Shown in pieces: positions 9,804-19,254 of a stretch of 64,000 nucleotides of DNA. The stretch is from Victivallales bacterium. GTDB lineage: Bacteria; Verrucomicrobiota; Lentisphaeria; Oligosphaerales; Oligosphaeraceae. Position numbers and translations under genes: made by a program. A model generated the notes under the pieces. The model was not told the DNA's origin. It saw only the letters and a program-made list of their open reading frames with translations, and did no database searches. Numbering within the stretch: position 1 is the first letter of the stretch; every line of letters starts with the position of its first letter. The DNA lies in contig JAFZIJ010000226.1 in NCBI GenBank assembly GCA_017554445.1, positions 1-64,000 of the forward strand. The letters run 5' to 3'.

Positions 9804-10541
9804 TCAAAGCGAATGCGCAAACAGCCATTCGCCGAATTCAGGCTTTGTCAAAGCAGGCGTCCATGAATCGTGTCCAACGCCTGGAAATTCCGTAAGCTTC
9901 ACATCCGCATTGAGTTCCTTCAACGCACGAACCATCCGGCGCGTCGCTTCAGGCAAAACTGTCGTGTCGGCATCGCCATGGAACGTCCAAATTGGCGTCG
10001 TGGCAATGGCGGCTGCCTGCGCGGGATCGCCGCCACCGCAAATCGGAAACGCTGCGGCGAACATCTTCGGACGGCGCGACAGGATGTCCCACGTGGCGAA
10101 TCCACCCATGGAATTACCGCCGACATAAAGCCGCTTCTTGTCAATCGGATACGATGAAACGACATCATCAAAAAGCTCCATGGCGATTTTCATCGGCATG
10201 ACGGGCTCCTCGCTCATCGTATAGTCCACGCCCAGCCATTTGTTGTCATCCGCAATCTTGATCCATGTCCCGTCGGCGGGGCATTGCGGCGCCAAAATGA
10301 ACACATTGTCCAAATCAACATTCGGATTGTTTGCAAACAGGCCGCAAAGGAACAGTTGCCCCCAGTTGTTCGAACCGATACTGCCGTAGCCATGCATCAA
10401 CAGCACCAGTGGATATGTCTTGCCGTGTTCGTACCTGCCCGGCAAATGAAGGCGATACGGCAAGGTTCCGTTCTTTCCATTAAAACGCAAATCCGCAAAG
10501 AAAGTGCTCGCCCATGCCCGTGTTTCATCTAAATTAGCCAT
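9804..10541 (-). CDS. alpha/beta-hydrolase, carboxylesterase/phospholipase type
   Basis: A 245-residue cytoplasmic esterase without a signal peptide. The nucleophile elbow GGNSMGG places Ser at 144, with the acid in FHGDAD (about 190-192) and the base His224 in GVGHDSW. It resembles single-domain prolyl-oligopeptidase-like esterases that act on short acyl or aryl esters, but the substrate cannot be told. It converges on pbpC with 6 bases between the stops. Confidence 0.8.
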   Translation of the reverse strand: MANLDETRAWASTFFADLRFNGKNGTLPYRLHLPGRYEHGKTYPLVLLMHGYGSIGSNNWGQLFLCGLFANNPNVDLDNVFILAPQCPADGTWIKIADDNKWLGVDYTMSEEPVMPMKIAMELFDDVVSSYPIDKKRLYVGGNSMGGFATWDILSRRPKMFAAAFPICGGGDPAQAAAIATTPIWTFHGDADTTVLPEATRRMVRALKELNADVKLTEFPGVGHDSWTPALTKPEFGEWLFAHSL

Positions 10542-10667
10542 TCTGCTTTCCTTTTGACCTTATCTTGAAATTATCAAACGTTTTTTTCTTGCATCAATCG
10601 TCAATGCTAAATATATTCATTCACAGCAAAACAACAAACATTTCCAAACAACCTTCATCGTTTGACC

Positions 10668-11711
10668 ATGGATATCACACCCTATCTCGACGATCTTGAA
10701 CAACGCCTTGATCCCGCCGTGGAAGACCAGCTTGAAAGCGACTGGCAGCAGTTTCTCGACGGCAAATTCACAGGCCATGTCTTCAAGCCCAAACGTGCAC
10801 GGCAGGCTCCGCCAACCGTCCAATGGCCCGCCATCGGCATCAATGACGCCTTGAACGACTACGAACTGATGCTCGTCCGTGAACTCGCAGGCGTTTCCGG
10901 CCAGTTGAAAAACGGCGGCGGCGCGATGCTGAACATCCGTTCCAACTACGGCGTCGCCATCCTGCCCTGTGTCTTTGGATGCGAACCGTTCTATATGTCA
11001 GACGAGCAGAACACATTGCCTATGGCGACGCCTGTCCAAGGCGGAGAAAAAGCCATCGAAACTCTTGTCGCCAAAGGTATTCCGGATTTCATGAACATCG
11101 GCTGGTCACCCAAAGTCTTCGAATGCGGCCGTTTTTTCCAGAAATCTCTCGCCCCCTATCCGAAACTGAAAAAATACGTCCGCATCTACCATCCGGATCT
11201 GCAGGGGCCGTTGGACGCCGCGGAAGTCGTCTGGGGAAGCGACATTCTTCTCTCGTTCTATGATAATCCGGAATTGCTGACGGCTTTCTTAACTCTTGTC
11301 ACGAAGACATATACACTATTTTTGAAACGTTGGTTCAACGAAATTCCAAATCCGTCCGACCGTCTTGCAAGCCATTGGGGCCTCGGTCATCATGGCAACA
11401 TCATGCTCCGCAACGATTCCGTCATGAACATCTCCGGCGACATGTACGAAGAATACGTCATGCCGTTCGACCAGAAGCTTTTGAAAGAATTCGGCGGCGG
11501 CGGCATCCATTTCTGCGGAAAAGGCTCCCACTATGTTGAACATCTTGCGCGGCTTGAAAAATTCACGGCGCTTAACCTCTCGCAGCCTGAATACAACGAC
11601 ATGGAGAAGATTTTCAAAAACACGGTCGATGTCGGCATTCCCATTCTGAGCCTTGCCGCCAGAGGCATCCCGCAGGATCGTGACCTCCATGGTCTCGTCC
11701 ATAGTTGGTGA
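10668..11711 (+). CDS. uroporphyrinogen decarboxylase-like (URO-D fold) protein
   Basis: A 347-residue protein with the URO-D/methyltransferase TIM-barrel pattern, including a C-terminal GGGIHFCGKG segment that resembles the metal-binding HxCG of corrinoid methyltransferases (MtaA/CmuA class). It stands alone and is not with haem genes, so a haem role is doubtful; corrinoid- or cofactor-linked methyl transfer, or an unknown role, is more likely. An in-frame TTG lies two codons upstream of the chosen ATG. No strong ribosome site is visible for either. Confidence 0.65.
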   Translation: MDITPYLDDLEQRLDPAVEDQLESDWQQFLDGKFTGHVFKPKRARQAPPTVQWPAIGINDALNDYELMLVRELAGVSGQLKNGGGAMLNIRSNYGVAILPCVFGCEPFYMSDEQNTLPMATPVQGGEKAIETLVAKGIPDFMNIGWSPKVFECGRFFQKSLAPYPKLKKYVRIYHPDLQGPLDAAEVVWGSDILLSFYDNPELLTAFLTLVTKTYTLFLKRWFNEIPNPSDRLASHWGLGHHGNIMLRNDSVMNISGDMYEEYVMPFDQKLLKEFGGGGIHFCGKGSHYVEHLARLEKFTALNLSQPEYNDMEKIFKNTVDVGIPILSLAARGIPQDRDLHGLVHSW

Positions 11712-11796
11712 CGGCTGATAGACGGGACGGGCTTTTTCCATTATATTATAGAAAATTACCATCAACTATTTCATTTTCAGAACCAAAGGCAAAAAC

Positions 11797-13425
11797 ATGG
11801 TATCCCCTCTCGCCGGCCAACCCGTCCCAAAACAACTCATTCTCAACATTCCCGACCTCGTCAGCAGATATTACACCGACACGCCTGATGTCTCCATCCC
11901 TGACCAGAAGGTCTCCTTCGGAACATCCGGCCATCGCGGCACGTCGTTGAAGACAAGTTTCAACGACGCCCACATCGCCGCCATCACACAGGCCATCTGC
12001 GACTACCGCAAAACCGCCGGTATCGACGGTCCGCTCTTCCTTGGCATGGACACGCATGCGCTTTCCACGCCCGCGCACTCCACGGCCATTGAAGTCCTTG
12101 CGGCCAACGGCGTCTTCACACGCATCGCGGCCAACGGCGCCTTCACACCCACGCCCGTCATTTCCCATGCCATTATCTGCTACAACCGCAATAACAAACG
12201 CAATCCGGCGGACGGTATCGTCGTGACGCCTTCTCACAATCCACCGACCGACGGCGGCTTCAAATATAATCCGACGCATGGCGGCCCGGCGGACACCGAT
12301 GTCACGAAAATCATCGCGGACAAGGCGAACCAATATCTTGCGGACCACAACAAAAACGTCAAACGCATGCCGCTCACCAAGGCGCTCGCCTCTGGTTTCA
12401 TTGCGCAGTACGACTACATGACGCCGTACATCAACGATTTGAAGAACGTCGTCGATATGGAAGCCATCGCCAAATCCGGCATCTCCATCGGTGCGGATGC
12501 ATTGGGCGGCGCAGGTCTCGGCTTCTGGGCGCCCATCGCCGAACGTTACGGCCTCAACATCACCGTCCGCAACGATATTCCGGATCCGACGTTCAAATTC
12601 ATGTCCGTTGACCACGACGGCAAAATCCGCATGGACTGCTCCTCAAAATACGCCATGACAAGCCTTATCGGCCTGAAGGACAAGTTTGATATCGCTTTCG
12701 GCAACGATCCCGATTTCGACCGCCATGGCATCGTGACGCCGTCCGCAGGCCTCATGAATCCCAACCACTATCTCGCCGTCGCCATCCAGTATCTTTTCAA
12801 GACACGCACACAATGGCCAGCGGATGCGCAGATCGGCAAGACGCTCGTCAGCAGCTCCATGATCGACCGCGTCGGCGAATTGCTCGGCCGCCAAGTCTGC
12901 GAAGTTCCCGTCGGTTTCAAGTGGTTCGTGCCCGGCCTGAGTACGAAAACTGTCGGATTCGGTGGCGAAGAGAGTGCAGGAGCCTCCTTCCTCCGTTTCA
13001 ATGGCGACAGCTGGACAACGGACAAAGACGGTATCATTCTCGCCCTCCTCGCGGCGGAAATCACGGCGACCACTGGACAGGATCCCGCGCAGCACTACCA
13101 AAAGCTTGTCGAACAGTTCGGAACATACTATTACGAACGGATCGACTCCCCCGCCACGGCCGAACAGAAGGAGAAAATCACAAGCCTCACGAAGGAATCG
13201 CTTCCGTCCGACACACTGGCTGGCGACAAGATCGAAGCCGCTTTCACGAACGCTCCCGGCAACGGCGCATCCATCGGCGGCCTGAAAATCGTCACGAAGA
13301 ACGGATGGTGTGCCGTCCGTCCATCGGGCACGGAAAACATCTGTAAACTCTATGCGGAAAGTTTTGTCAGCCCCGATCATTTGAAGCAGATCCAAGCCGA
13401 AGGCGCCGCCATCGCAGGGCTATAA
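11797..13425 (+). CDS. pgm: phosphoglucomutase (alpha-D-glucose phosphate-specific)
   Basis: A 542-residue phosphohexomutase interconverting glucose-1-phosphate and glucose-6-phosphate in the cytosol. The phosphoserine loop TPSHNPPTDGG puts Ser at 146, the same number as in the E. coli enzyme. The metal loop DPDFDRHG is near 304-311, the sugar loop GGEESAGASF follows, and the phosphate-binding RPSGTEN is near the end. Length and motif spacing match the Pgm class of about 546 residues. A strong intrinsic terminator follows at 13491-13532. Confidence 0.95.
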   Translation: MVSPLAGQPVPKQLILNIPDLVSRYYTDTPDVSIPDQKVSFGTSGHRGTSLKTSFNDAHIAAITQAICDYRKTAGIDGPLFLGMDTHALSTPAHSTAIEVLAANGVFTRIAANGAFTPTPVISHAIICYNRNNKRNPADGIVVTPSHNPPTDGGFKYNPTHGGPADTDVTKIIADKANQYLADHNKNVKRMPLTKALASGFIAQYDYMTPYINDLKNVVDMEAIAKSGISIGADALGGAGLGFWAPIAERYGLNITVRNDIPDPTFKFMSVDHDGKIRMDCSSKYAMTSLIGLKDKFDIAFGNDPDFDRHGIVTPSAGLMNPNHYLAVAIQYLFKTRTQWPADAQIGKTLVSSSMIDRVGELLGRQVCEVPVGFKWFVPGLSTKTVGFGGEESAGASFLRFNGDSWTTDKDGIILALLAAEITATTGQDPAQHYQKLVEQFGTYYYERIDSPATAEQKEKITSLTKESLPSDTLAGDKIEAAFTNAPGNGASIGGLKIVTKNGWCAVRPSGTENICKLYAESFVSPDHLKQIQAEGAAIAGL

Positions 13426-13438
13426 AATGTTCCACATT

Positions 13439-13482
13439 GGCGTCATGCCCGTTGGGCGGCGCAGGAGGGACGCACGCGCCAT
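13439..13482. repeat. degenerate copy of a GC-rich intergenic repeat
   Basis: GGCGTC...GTTGG...GGCGCAGGAGGGACGC...GCCATCT resembles the better conserved hairpin repeat at 29516-29550 (GTTGGCAGGCGCAGGCGGG). Both lie just after a gene end. The function is unknown. Confidence 0.4.
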
Positions 13483-13490
13483 CTCTATAA

Positions 13491-13532
13491 AAAAGCTTCC
13501 GCCATAGATTTAATTCTGCGGCGGAAGCTTTT
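13491..13532. terminator. bidirectional intrinsic terminator between pgm and the PHP pair
   Basis: AAAAGCTTCCGCC (13491-13503) and GGCGGAAGCTTTT (13520-13532) form a perfect 13-bp stem with a 16-base loop. A and T runs at the two bases let it act in both directions, and it sits between convergent genes. Confidence 0.85.
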
Positions 13533-13575
13533 GATTTTATATCTTACTGATTATCTACTTGACATTGATTAAGAA

Positions 13576-14913
13576 TCATTTCGCCCAATATTTTTCGATC
13601 CATTTGTCATAAAGGCCTGCACTGTTTTTGAGCGTTTCGGCGGCTTTGTCTTTGAGATCAGGGGCGTCACCTTCCTTTGGGGGATTGAGGATGGTAAGCA
13701 TGGCGTCGCCTTCCGCGCGGCAATAGCGGTCATGGTCGATTGAGAAGACATAACGGACCAGGAAGGCCGTGAAGCGGCCGCGGCGGAGGTCCGCGCAGGC
13801 ACGACGATAGGTCGATGGCGGTTGGAAGAACGGAACAGCGTTGCAGGCGCGGACAGCGGCGTAAATATCGTCAAGCGAATTAGATTCGGCCAAAACGACC
13901 GTTACGTTGCGGCTGAAATCCGCGAACGTGCAAAGGCCAGTGCCGCCGACGGCGGGAACGCGCGGGTCATTGTTGCAGAGTTCGTAATATTGCGCGATAT
14001 CGAGATTGGCACGTGGGCCGCCAATCGCTTCGAAGGCGTCGTAATGACGCAAGGCAAGAATCGCATCTGTTTCCGGTTTAGGCAGATAGGGGAAGCCTTC
14101 CGTGCGGTCGTTGGGATGTTCGACAACCATGAAGGCGTTGGCGTTGCGGCCTGCGTCAACCAATACATTGGTCGTGGCGACAGCGGCACTGGCGCCTGTT
14201 TTGGTGATTTCGGACTCAACGGCGGCTTTTCCATTCTCTTTGAACCAGTTCAGAACACTGCTGGAAGGATTCAAGGCGAGAAGTTTTGCAGATTGGCCTG
14301 GAATGAAAACTTCTTCGGCTGGCAGAACAGCCATTTCCGTCTTGAACGGGAAGTCCTGAATGGTCTTCTGGACGGCGGCGAGATCAGGGGAGGAGAAGAA
14401 GACGAAATCGTATCCGCGCTGACGATACGTCGCAAGATAGTGGGCCTGCGACGGGAGCTGCTGTTCGCCGAGAAGTGTGCTGGAGGCATGGAAATTGACG
14501 CGGAACGGCTTCAGTCTAAATAAGTCCGGATCAACGGCATAGACATGATGATGGGCGAGCACGACGGCGGTTTTGCCTAGTTTGCCGTCAGGGCCGGGCG
14601 TGACGAGTCTGATCGTGTGTTCCGTCTCGCCGACGATGCGGATGGGAGCCGTCGTGATCGTATTGCCGTCGATTTTGAAATTGATTTTGTCGTATCCACG
14701 GCCGAAGTTTTTGCCGTTGGCGCGGACGGAGTCCATCTGGACGTACTGAAGCGTCAGTTTTTCAGGCTGCTTGAGCAAGGGATCGTTATCGAGAACGAGT
14801 GTGAAAACGACTTCTGAATTGTTGCGCACGATGCGCGGCCAGGAATCCAATAGACGGGCCTCAACATGTATGAGACCGAGCAGTAAAAGAAGAAGTATCG
14901 TGTATTTTCTCAT
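13576..14913 (-). CDS. secreted PHP-fold paralogue lacking most metal ligands (probable pseudoenzyme)
   Basis: A 445-residue protein with a signal peptide (LLLLLLGLIHVEA). It aligns along its whole length with the upstream neighbour: LLDSWPRIVRNN matches LTDAWPQMVRAD, LKPFRVNFHASS matches LRPFKGNFHMHS, and PAEEVF matches PGEEVH. Of the PHP metal ligands the second His of HxH is Ser, the DH pair is Pro-Asp, the His after EEV is Phe, and the C-terminal DAH is absent; only scattered ligands remain. The fold is probably kept while hydrolysis is probably lost. It is separated from its paralogue by 44 bases, so the two are probably co-transcribed and arose by tandem duplication. Confidence 0.7.
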   Translation of the reverse strand: MRKYTILLLLLLGLIHVEARLLDSWPRIVRNNSEVVFTLVLDNDPLLKQPEKLTLQYVQMDSVRANGKNFGRGYDKINFKIDGNTITTAPIRIVGETEHTIRLVTPGPDGKLGKTAVVLAHHHVYAVDPDLFRLKPFRVNFHASSTLLGEQQLPSQAHYLATYRQRGYDFVFFSSPDLAAVQKTIQDFPFKTEMAVLPAEEVFIPGQSAKLLALNPSSSVLNWFKENGKAAVESEITKTGASAAVATTNVLVDAGRNANAFMVVEHPNDRTEGFPYLPKPETDAILALRHYDAFEAIGGPRANLDIAQYYELCNNDPRVPAVGGTGLCTFADFSRNVTVVLAESNSLDDIYAAVRACNAVPFFQPPSTYRRACADLRRGRFTAFLVRYVFSIDHDRYCRAEGDAMLTILNPPKEGDAPDLKDKAAETLKNSAGLYDKWIEKYWAK

Positions 14914-14957
14914 ATTCTGGTCATCCTATATATTTAACATTCAGCATTCAGCATTGC

Positions 14958-16322
14958 TCACCGTTGCCAATATTTCTCCAAAAGAGCGGGCACGCGGCCT
15001 TGTGTCTTCTTGAGATTTTCGAGAGCGGCTTCACAACCCGCAGGATCATTGATATCGCCGGCCTTCTGTTTGGCAAGCTTGACAAGCCATTCGCCTTCTT
15101 CCTTGCACCATGGATCATGGCGGACAGGATAGAAGTTTTCCAACAGGAAGTAGGCGTAGCGGGCGACGCGTTCCGAACCATGCGCATAATATTTGTTGGT
15201 TTTCGGAATATACTGGACGGCAACGGAGCGGCATTTCTTGATGTTGCGGATAAGATCTTTAATGTCAACGGTTTCAGACAGAACGAGATTGAAGGAGACA
15301 ATCAACGATTTCGCGGCATGCGCATCCGAACTGCTGAGGACAGGAATGACCGTGCCTTTGGCGGTTTGTTCATGATATTGGAGGATGCTGTCTTCGGAGC
15401 TTCCGCCATTGACGATTTCGATGACATCGCAGTACATTTCATTGAAAAAATGGTCGGACACCGGTTTCGGAATGTACTGGCGGGAATCCGGCCGCCAATA
15501 GGGATGGCAGAAGACGGCCATGCCGCCACGGGAGCGAATTCGATCCCAAATGACATGCGAGGCGGCCGTCATCCACATGAACTGCGACGGAAGCGGCTGG
15601 CCCATTTTGGCGAGCTCCGCCTTGACGCAGGCTTCGTATTCTGGCTGGTTGTTTCTGAACCAGTCGGCCATGCTTTCGCTGCTGCCGACAGAAAGGATGT
15701 GGACGCTGTTGCCTTGGCTGTGGACTTCCTCGCCCGGATAGGCCTTCATGTCGGTCGGAACATGATGGAAGAAGGCCATGGCCTCTTCGGAGCCCGCGTA
15801 GGCGTTGTGGTCGGATTCGCTGGCGAAATCCTGTCCGTACATGCGGCATGTGGCAACCATGATGGAGCCGGTCTTCTCCGCTCCGTCGGAGAACTGGCTA
15901 TGCATGTGGAAGTTTCCTTTGAACGGACGAAGGGCGAAGAAATCAGGCTTGAGAGAATAGAGTTTGAAGACGGCGACAGGCGTTTCATGACCTTTGTTCG
16001 TATCGACAAGTGTCAGCGTATGAATGGTTTCGCCTGGAAACTTCAACGTCGCCTTGAGTGTGTTGCCTTCGATGACGAAGGGAATGGTTTCCTTCACACC
16101 ATACTGGAAGGGCTGTCCGTCCGAACGGAGGCCGTCATCGTTAACATACAGCAGCGCAAGGCGTTCCGGCTTTTCGAGCAACGGTTCGTTTTCGAAGACC
16201 ATCGTGATGGTGGCCGACTGGTCGGCGCGAACCATCTGCGGCCATGCATCGGTCAGCGCGGCGGAGAGCGATGCGCAGACAAGGAACCATAACGAACACA
16301 AGATCTTTAATTTTTTTGACAT
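14958..16322 (-). CDS. secreted PHP-domain phosphoesterase-like protein
   Basis: A 454-residue protein. The ATG at 16322 is preceded by AAGGAG and opens a signal peptide, so the in-frame extension upstream is rejected. A beta-rich N-terminal domain (20-130) precedes a PHP domain with HMH (139-141), SDH (170-172), EEVH (198-201), CHPYW (His273) and SSDAH (333-335), a full set of metal ligands. PHP enzymes hydrolyse phosphoesters with three metals; here export suggests an extracytoplasmic phosphorylated substrate, which is inference. It is followed by the ligand-poor paralogue and preceded by a small zinc-ribbon gene 32 bases away. Confidence 0.75.
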   Translation of the reverse strand: MSKKLKILCSLWFLVCASLSAALTDAWPQMVRADQSATITMVFENEPLLEKPERLALLYVNDDGLRSDGQPFQYGVKETIPFVIEGNTLKATLKFPGETIHTLTLVDTNKGHETPVAVFKLYSLKPDFFALRPFKGNFHMHSQFSDGAEKTGSIMVATCRMYGQDFASESDHNAYAGSEEAMAFFHHVPTDMKAYPGEEVHSQGNSVHILSVGSSESMADWFRNNQPEYEACVKAELAKMGQPLPSQFMWMTAASHVIWDRIRSRGGMAVFCHPYWRPDSRQYIPKPVSDHFFNEMYCDVIEIVNGGSSEDSILQYHEQTAKGTVIPVLSSSDAHAAKSLIVSFNLVLSETVDIKDLIRNIKKCRSVAVQYIPKTNKYYAHGSERVARYAYFLLENFYPVRHDPWCKEEGEWLVKLAKQKAGDINDPAGCEAALENLKKTQGRVPALLEKYWQR

Positions 16323-16354
16323 GTGAATCTCCTTTTTCAATTCATAGTCCACGA

Positions 16355-16666
16355 TTATAATTTTAACTTTTTATATGTCTCCACAATGACTTTGTCTGAA
16401 ATATGACAATCGCAACTAATCAGCTGACCACCACATTTCGGGCAAACTTCCATGTCGCAACCTGGATGGTGGTACTCACCCGGCCTTGCATTGCAATCAT
16501 GACACACGCCCTCACTCCCGTCATCGCCATTCTTGATTGCCTCGTACTTCTTGCGATTAATGACATACCAGTGTCTATTGCAGCCATGATCCATTTCACG
16601 ACCACAATATTCGCATGTCGCATAATGTCTGACGTGAATTTCTGTGTTTGTTGACTTCTTGCTCAT
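16355..16666 (-). CDS. small cysteine-rich zinc-ribbon protein
   Basis: A 103-residue basic protein with Cys pairs CEYC, CHDC, CPKC and CDC and a conserved-looking EYHHPGCD...CPKCGGQLISCDC block, typical of small zinc-ribbon proteins of unknown function. The start at 16666 follows GGAGAAAAGG; the longer in-frame ORF has no ribosome site. It is probably the first gene of a short operon with the two PHP genes. Confidence 0.7.
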   Translation of the reverse strand: MSKKSTNTEIHVRHYATCEYCGREMDHGCNRHWYVINRKKYEAIKNGDDGSEGVCHDCNARPGEYHHPGCDMEVCPKCGGQLISCDCHISDKVIVETYKKLKL

Positions 16667-16702
16667 TTCCTTTTCTCCTTTTATTCCCATGATATGATTT
16701 GT

Positions 16703-16731
16703 GGAGCTGCGAACGATATGAACGCAGCTCC
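16703..16731 (-). other. hairpin in the 5' leader of the zinc-ribbon gene
   Basis: GGAGCTGCG (16703-16711) and CGCAGCTCC (16723-16731) form a perfect 9-bp stem with an 11-base loop, about 40 bases before the zinc-ribbon start. No T-run follows on the minus strand, so it is unlikely to be a simple terminator for the transglutaminase-like gene. A regulatory or stability role is open. Confidence 0.4.
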
Positions 16732-16780
16732 TCTGAAGCCACATTATATAACTTTATTGCAAAATCTCTGAATTTCTATA

Positions 16781-18193
16781 TTAACCACTAATTTCTTCTG
16801 ATTCAACCATCGTGCGTTTGCTTTGGATTTCGCCGGAAAGCAACGGTGCATCGTCGTATTCGATTTCGCCGGACTGGCTGTCATACGGATCAATGCGCAT
16901 AAACTTCTTGGCGGGAACGAATTCCGCCTGGAACTCGTGGTTGGCCGTGAGACGGAAGCAGTCGAGATTGCCGAAATAATAGTCACGGCGTTCTTCGTTG
17001 CCGGAACGGAACGCGCCGCCACCGTAGGACGGATCGCAGAAGAGCCAACCGTAGGGTTCGACATAGAACTGCGTCCAGTCGTGGCTGCCGACGGATGTAG
17101 GCGTCAGGCAGAAGCCAGATGCCCAACGGGCGGGAATGCCGGACAGACGGCAAAGCGTGATGAACAGGAGGCCCTGCACACCGCAGTCGCCACGGAGGTT
17201 AAGGGCGGCGAATTCCGGAATATTTTCGTAGAGGAAATAGTCGCGCATGTATGTGTAGCGCACGTTTTTTGTGATGAAATCGTAGTATTTGCGGGCCTTG
17301 GCGAGCGGATTCGTTTCGTTGCCCGCAAGACTGGCCGCCAAATCACGCAAATAGGGCGTGAACCAAATGTGGGGCAGTTCTTCCAAGAGATTGGGAACCA
17401 GCGAATTGCCGTCGTGATCAATCGGTTGGCGTGTCTTGACATCAAGCTTCAGCGGCTCGACGACGGCGTTGTCCAATTTCTTGTATTCCGACCAGCATTC
17501 GTAGGTGTATTCGACGAAGCATGGCTCGTTCGTTTCGGGAGCCGTCTCGAAATAGATCGTGCCCTGCGGGCCTTTCGTGTTGATGCATTTGTAATCGCTG
17601 GCGGCGATGAGTTTGAAGTTCTTCTGCCACTCCGTCTCAATGGGCAGCGGGATGTGGACATGCTGGAACTGGTTTGGGCGGAAATAGTTGTCGCGCGGTG
17701 AAAGCGTATGGCGGATATGGTAGCGATAGCCGCGGCGGCCTTTCTCCTTGATGATGCGCATGTTATCGTCAAGCAACGTGCTCTTGGCGAGCTGACGGGC
17801 CTTTTCATCCGGATCCTTCAGACGCTGCTTGAGGGCCGGCGTGTTGATGAGCAGACTGGAATAGAAGGCATCTTGGAAGGCGATCTGGCCGCGGCGGTAA
17901 CGCCAGTCGATAACGCCTTGAATCATGTAGGACTTAAGTTCTTCGGCTGTAAAGCCTTCGATATGTTCTTCAAATTTGGCGAGCGCTTCGTCAAACGACG
18001 TTTCGTAATCTTTCATCATGCCTTCCGCGAGGAGTTTCTCCATCTGGAGGCGTTCGACGAGCGGCTGCGGAAGCGCGCGCTTCAGCAAGGCGTCGATCAG
18101 TTCGATTTCCTGTTCGAAATCGCCGTTGTATTTCAGGCAGAGGATGTCTTGGGGGAGGTTGTAGGCAAGGCAGGGGATGTTTTTCAGATTCAT
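16781..18193 (-). CDS. transglutaminase-like domain protein
   Basis: A 470-residue protein without a clear signal peptide. The C-terminal half is a transglutaminase/papain-like core: the Cys in LRGDCGVQG, the His in SHDWTQFYVEPYGW and the Asp in CDPSYGG. The N-terminal half is helical and unrecognised. Bacterial members act as peptidases or peptide cross-linkers; the substrate is unknown. It lies 56 bases after the metallo-beta-lactamase-fold gene on the same strand, probably one operon with it and the EamA gene. Confidence 0.75.
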   Translation of the reverse strand: MNLKNIPCLAYNLPQDILCLKYNGDFEQEIELIDALLKRALPQPLVERLQMEKLLAEGMMKDYETSFDEALAKFEEHIEGFTAEELKSYMIQGVIDWRYRRGQIAFQDAFYSSLLINTPALKQRLKDPDEKARQLAKSTLLDDNMRIIKEKGRRGYRYHIRHTLSPRDNYFRPNQFQHVHIPLPIETEWQKNFKLIAASDYKCINTKGPQGTIYFETAPETNEPCFVEYTYECWSEYKKLDNAVVEPLKLDVKTRQPIDHDGNSLVPNLLEELPHIWFTPYLRDLAASLAGNETNPLAKARKYYDFITKNVRYTYMRDYFLYENIPEFAALNLRGDCGVQGLLFITLCRLSGIPARWASGFCLTPTSVGSHDWTQFYVEPYGWLFCDPSYGGGAFRSGNEERRDYYFGNLDCFRLTANHEFQAEFVPAKKFMRIDPYDSQSGEIEYDDAPLLSGEIQSKRTMVESEEISG

Positions 18194-18249
18194 GGTAAGG
18201 CTCTTTTATAAAGGATATTAGGGATTCAAGGGATACAAGAGATTGGTTT

Positions 18250-19254
18250 TTAGAAGACGATTTTATCGCCACAGACGGGGACGATCGCATCGTGGCCTGT
18301 ATTCCAGATTTTACGGGCGGCTTCGTAGCCCTGCCGCCATGTCCAACGCCATTGGTCGATGCGGTGGTGGAATTCCTCCAGATGGCTGACGAGCGTGACG
18401 TTCGGATTCAGTAGATTCGCCGCTTCATCGACTTTCAGGCCGACGTATGGATGGACGATATAGAAGTCGAGTTTCGGTGAATGGTATTTCAGCTGCTGTG
18501 CGTTGCAAGTGTCTCCGCTGGAAAGGATCACGCATGCGTTCGGCTCTTTTCCGCAGACAAATTCGACGGGCTGCATGAAGCGGCGAAGCTTCGGATTGTG
18601 ATCGGATTCGTAGGTGGAAATCGTGATGTCGCCCAATTCGAACGTGCGTTCCGGGCCTTTGAAATAACCGCTTTCGTTGTCGGTCATGGGATAGTTCGCG
18701 TTGGCGAAGAAATTGGTGATGACAGGTTTCTTTTCGCGGTTCATGGCCTTGACGAAACGTTCCGTGTAATGGTCGTCGTGGTTATGGGTGACGGCGATGA
18801 AATCAAGATACGGAACGAGTTCCTCCGCACGGCGGTGATGGAGGTCGATGGCGAAGCAATGCTTCGATGTCTTGATGACGTAACCCATGTTATAGACGTG
18901 CCATAGGACGGTATGTCCTTCCGGAACGACCTCTTCCTTCACGCCCGCGAGAACCTTCGAAAACGTGCGGTCATACCAGTAGAGCGCAGGATATTCGTCA
19001 TAGATGGCGGGAAGCTCTTCGGGCGAAACGGTCAGCCCCGCCAGACAGAAATCCGTGTAAACCTTTGGCGTGACACGATCCTGCGCGGCCTTGATGACAT
19101 TGAGCGCCTTCAGACGATCTTCGGATGGGTCAAAGCAGTCCGTTTCATCGAGAATATCCGCGGCGGCGGTGATGTCCGCAAGCGTCGCGGGAGTTGGCTC
19201 CTCCTGCCCTGCGAGTTCGGAAAGGATTTGGAAAGGAAGTTCTGGATTGTTCAT
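18250..19254 (-). CDS. metallo-beta-lactamase-fold hydrolase
   Basis: A 334-residue protein. A helical N-terminal stretch of about 110 residues is followed by an MBL core with THNHDDHY (HxHxDH metal motif) and SGDTCN. It resembles UlaG/YtnP-like hydrolases in the core only. The start overlaps the stop of the EamA transporter by 4 bases (ATGA), so the two are translationally coupled. The substrate is unknown, perhaps related to whatever the transporter moves. Confidence 0.75.
   Translation of the reverse strand: MNNPELPFQILSELAGQEEPTPATLADITAAADILDETDCFDPSEDRLKALNVIKAAQDRVTPKVYTDFCLAGLTVSPEELPAIYDEYPALYWYDRTFSKVLAGVKEEVVPEGHTVLWHVYNMGYVIKTSKHCFAIDLHHRRAEELVPYLDFIAVTHNHDDHYTERFVKAMNREKKPVITNFFANANYPMTDNESGYFKGPERTFELGDITISTYESDHNPKLRRFMQPVEFVCGKEPNACVILSSGDTCNAQQLKYHSPKLDFYIVHPYVGLKVDEAANLLNPNVTLVSHLEEFHHRIDQWRWTWRQGYEAARKIWNTGHDAIVPVCGDKIVF

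Noticed and set aside
14964..16292. 442-residue plus-strand ORF opposite the PHP gene
   Set aside because: It mirrors the full length of a gene with intact PHP motifs, and its own sequence has no domain-like pattern.
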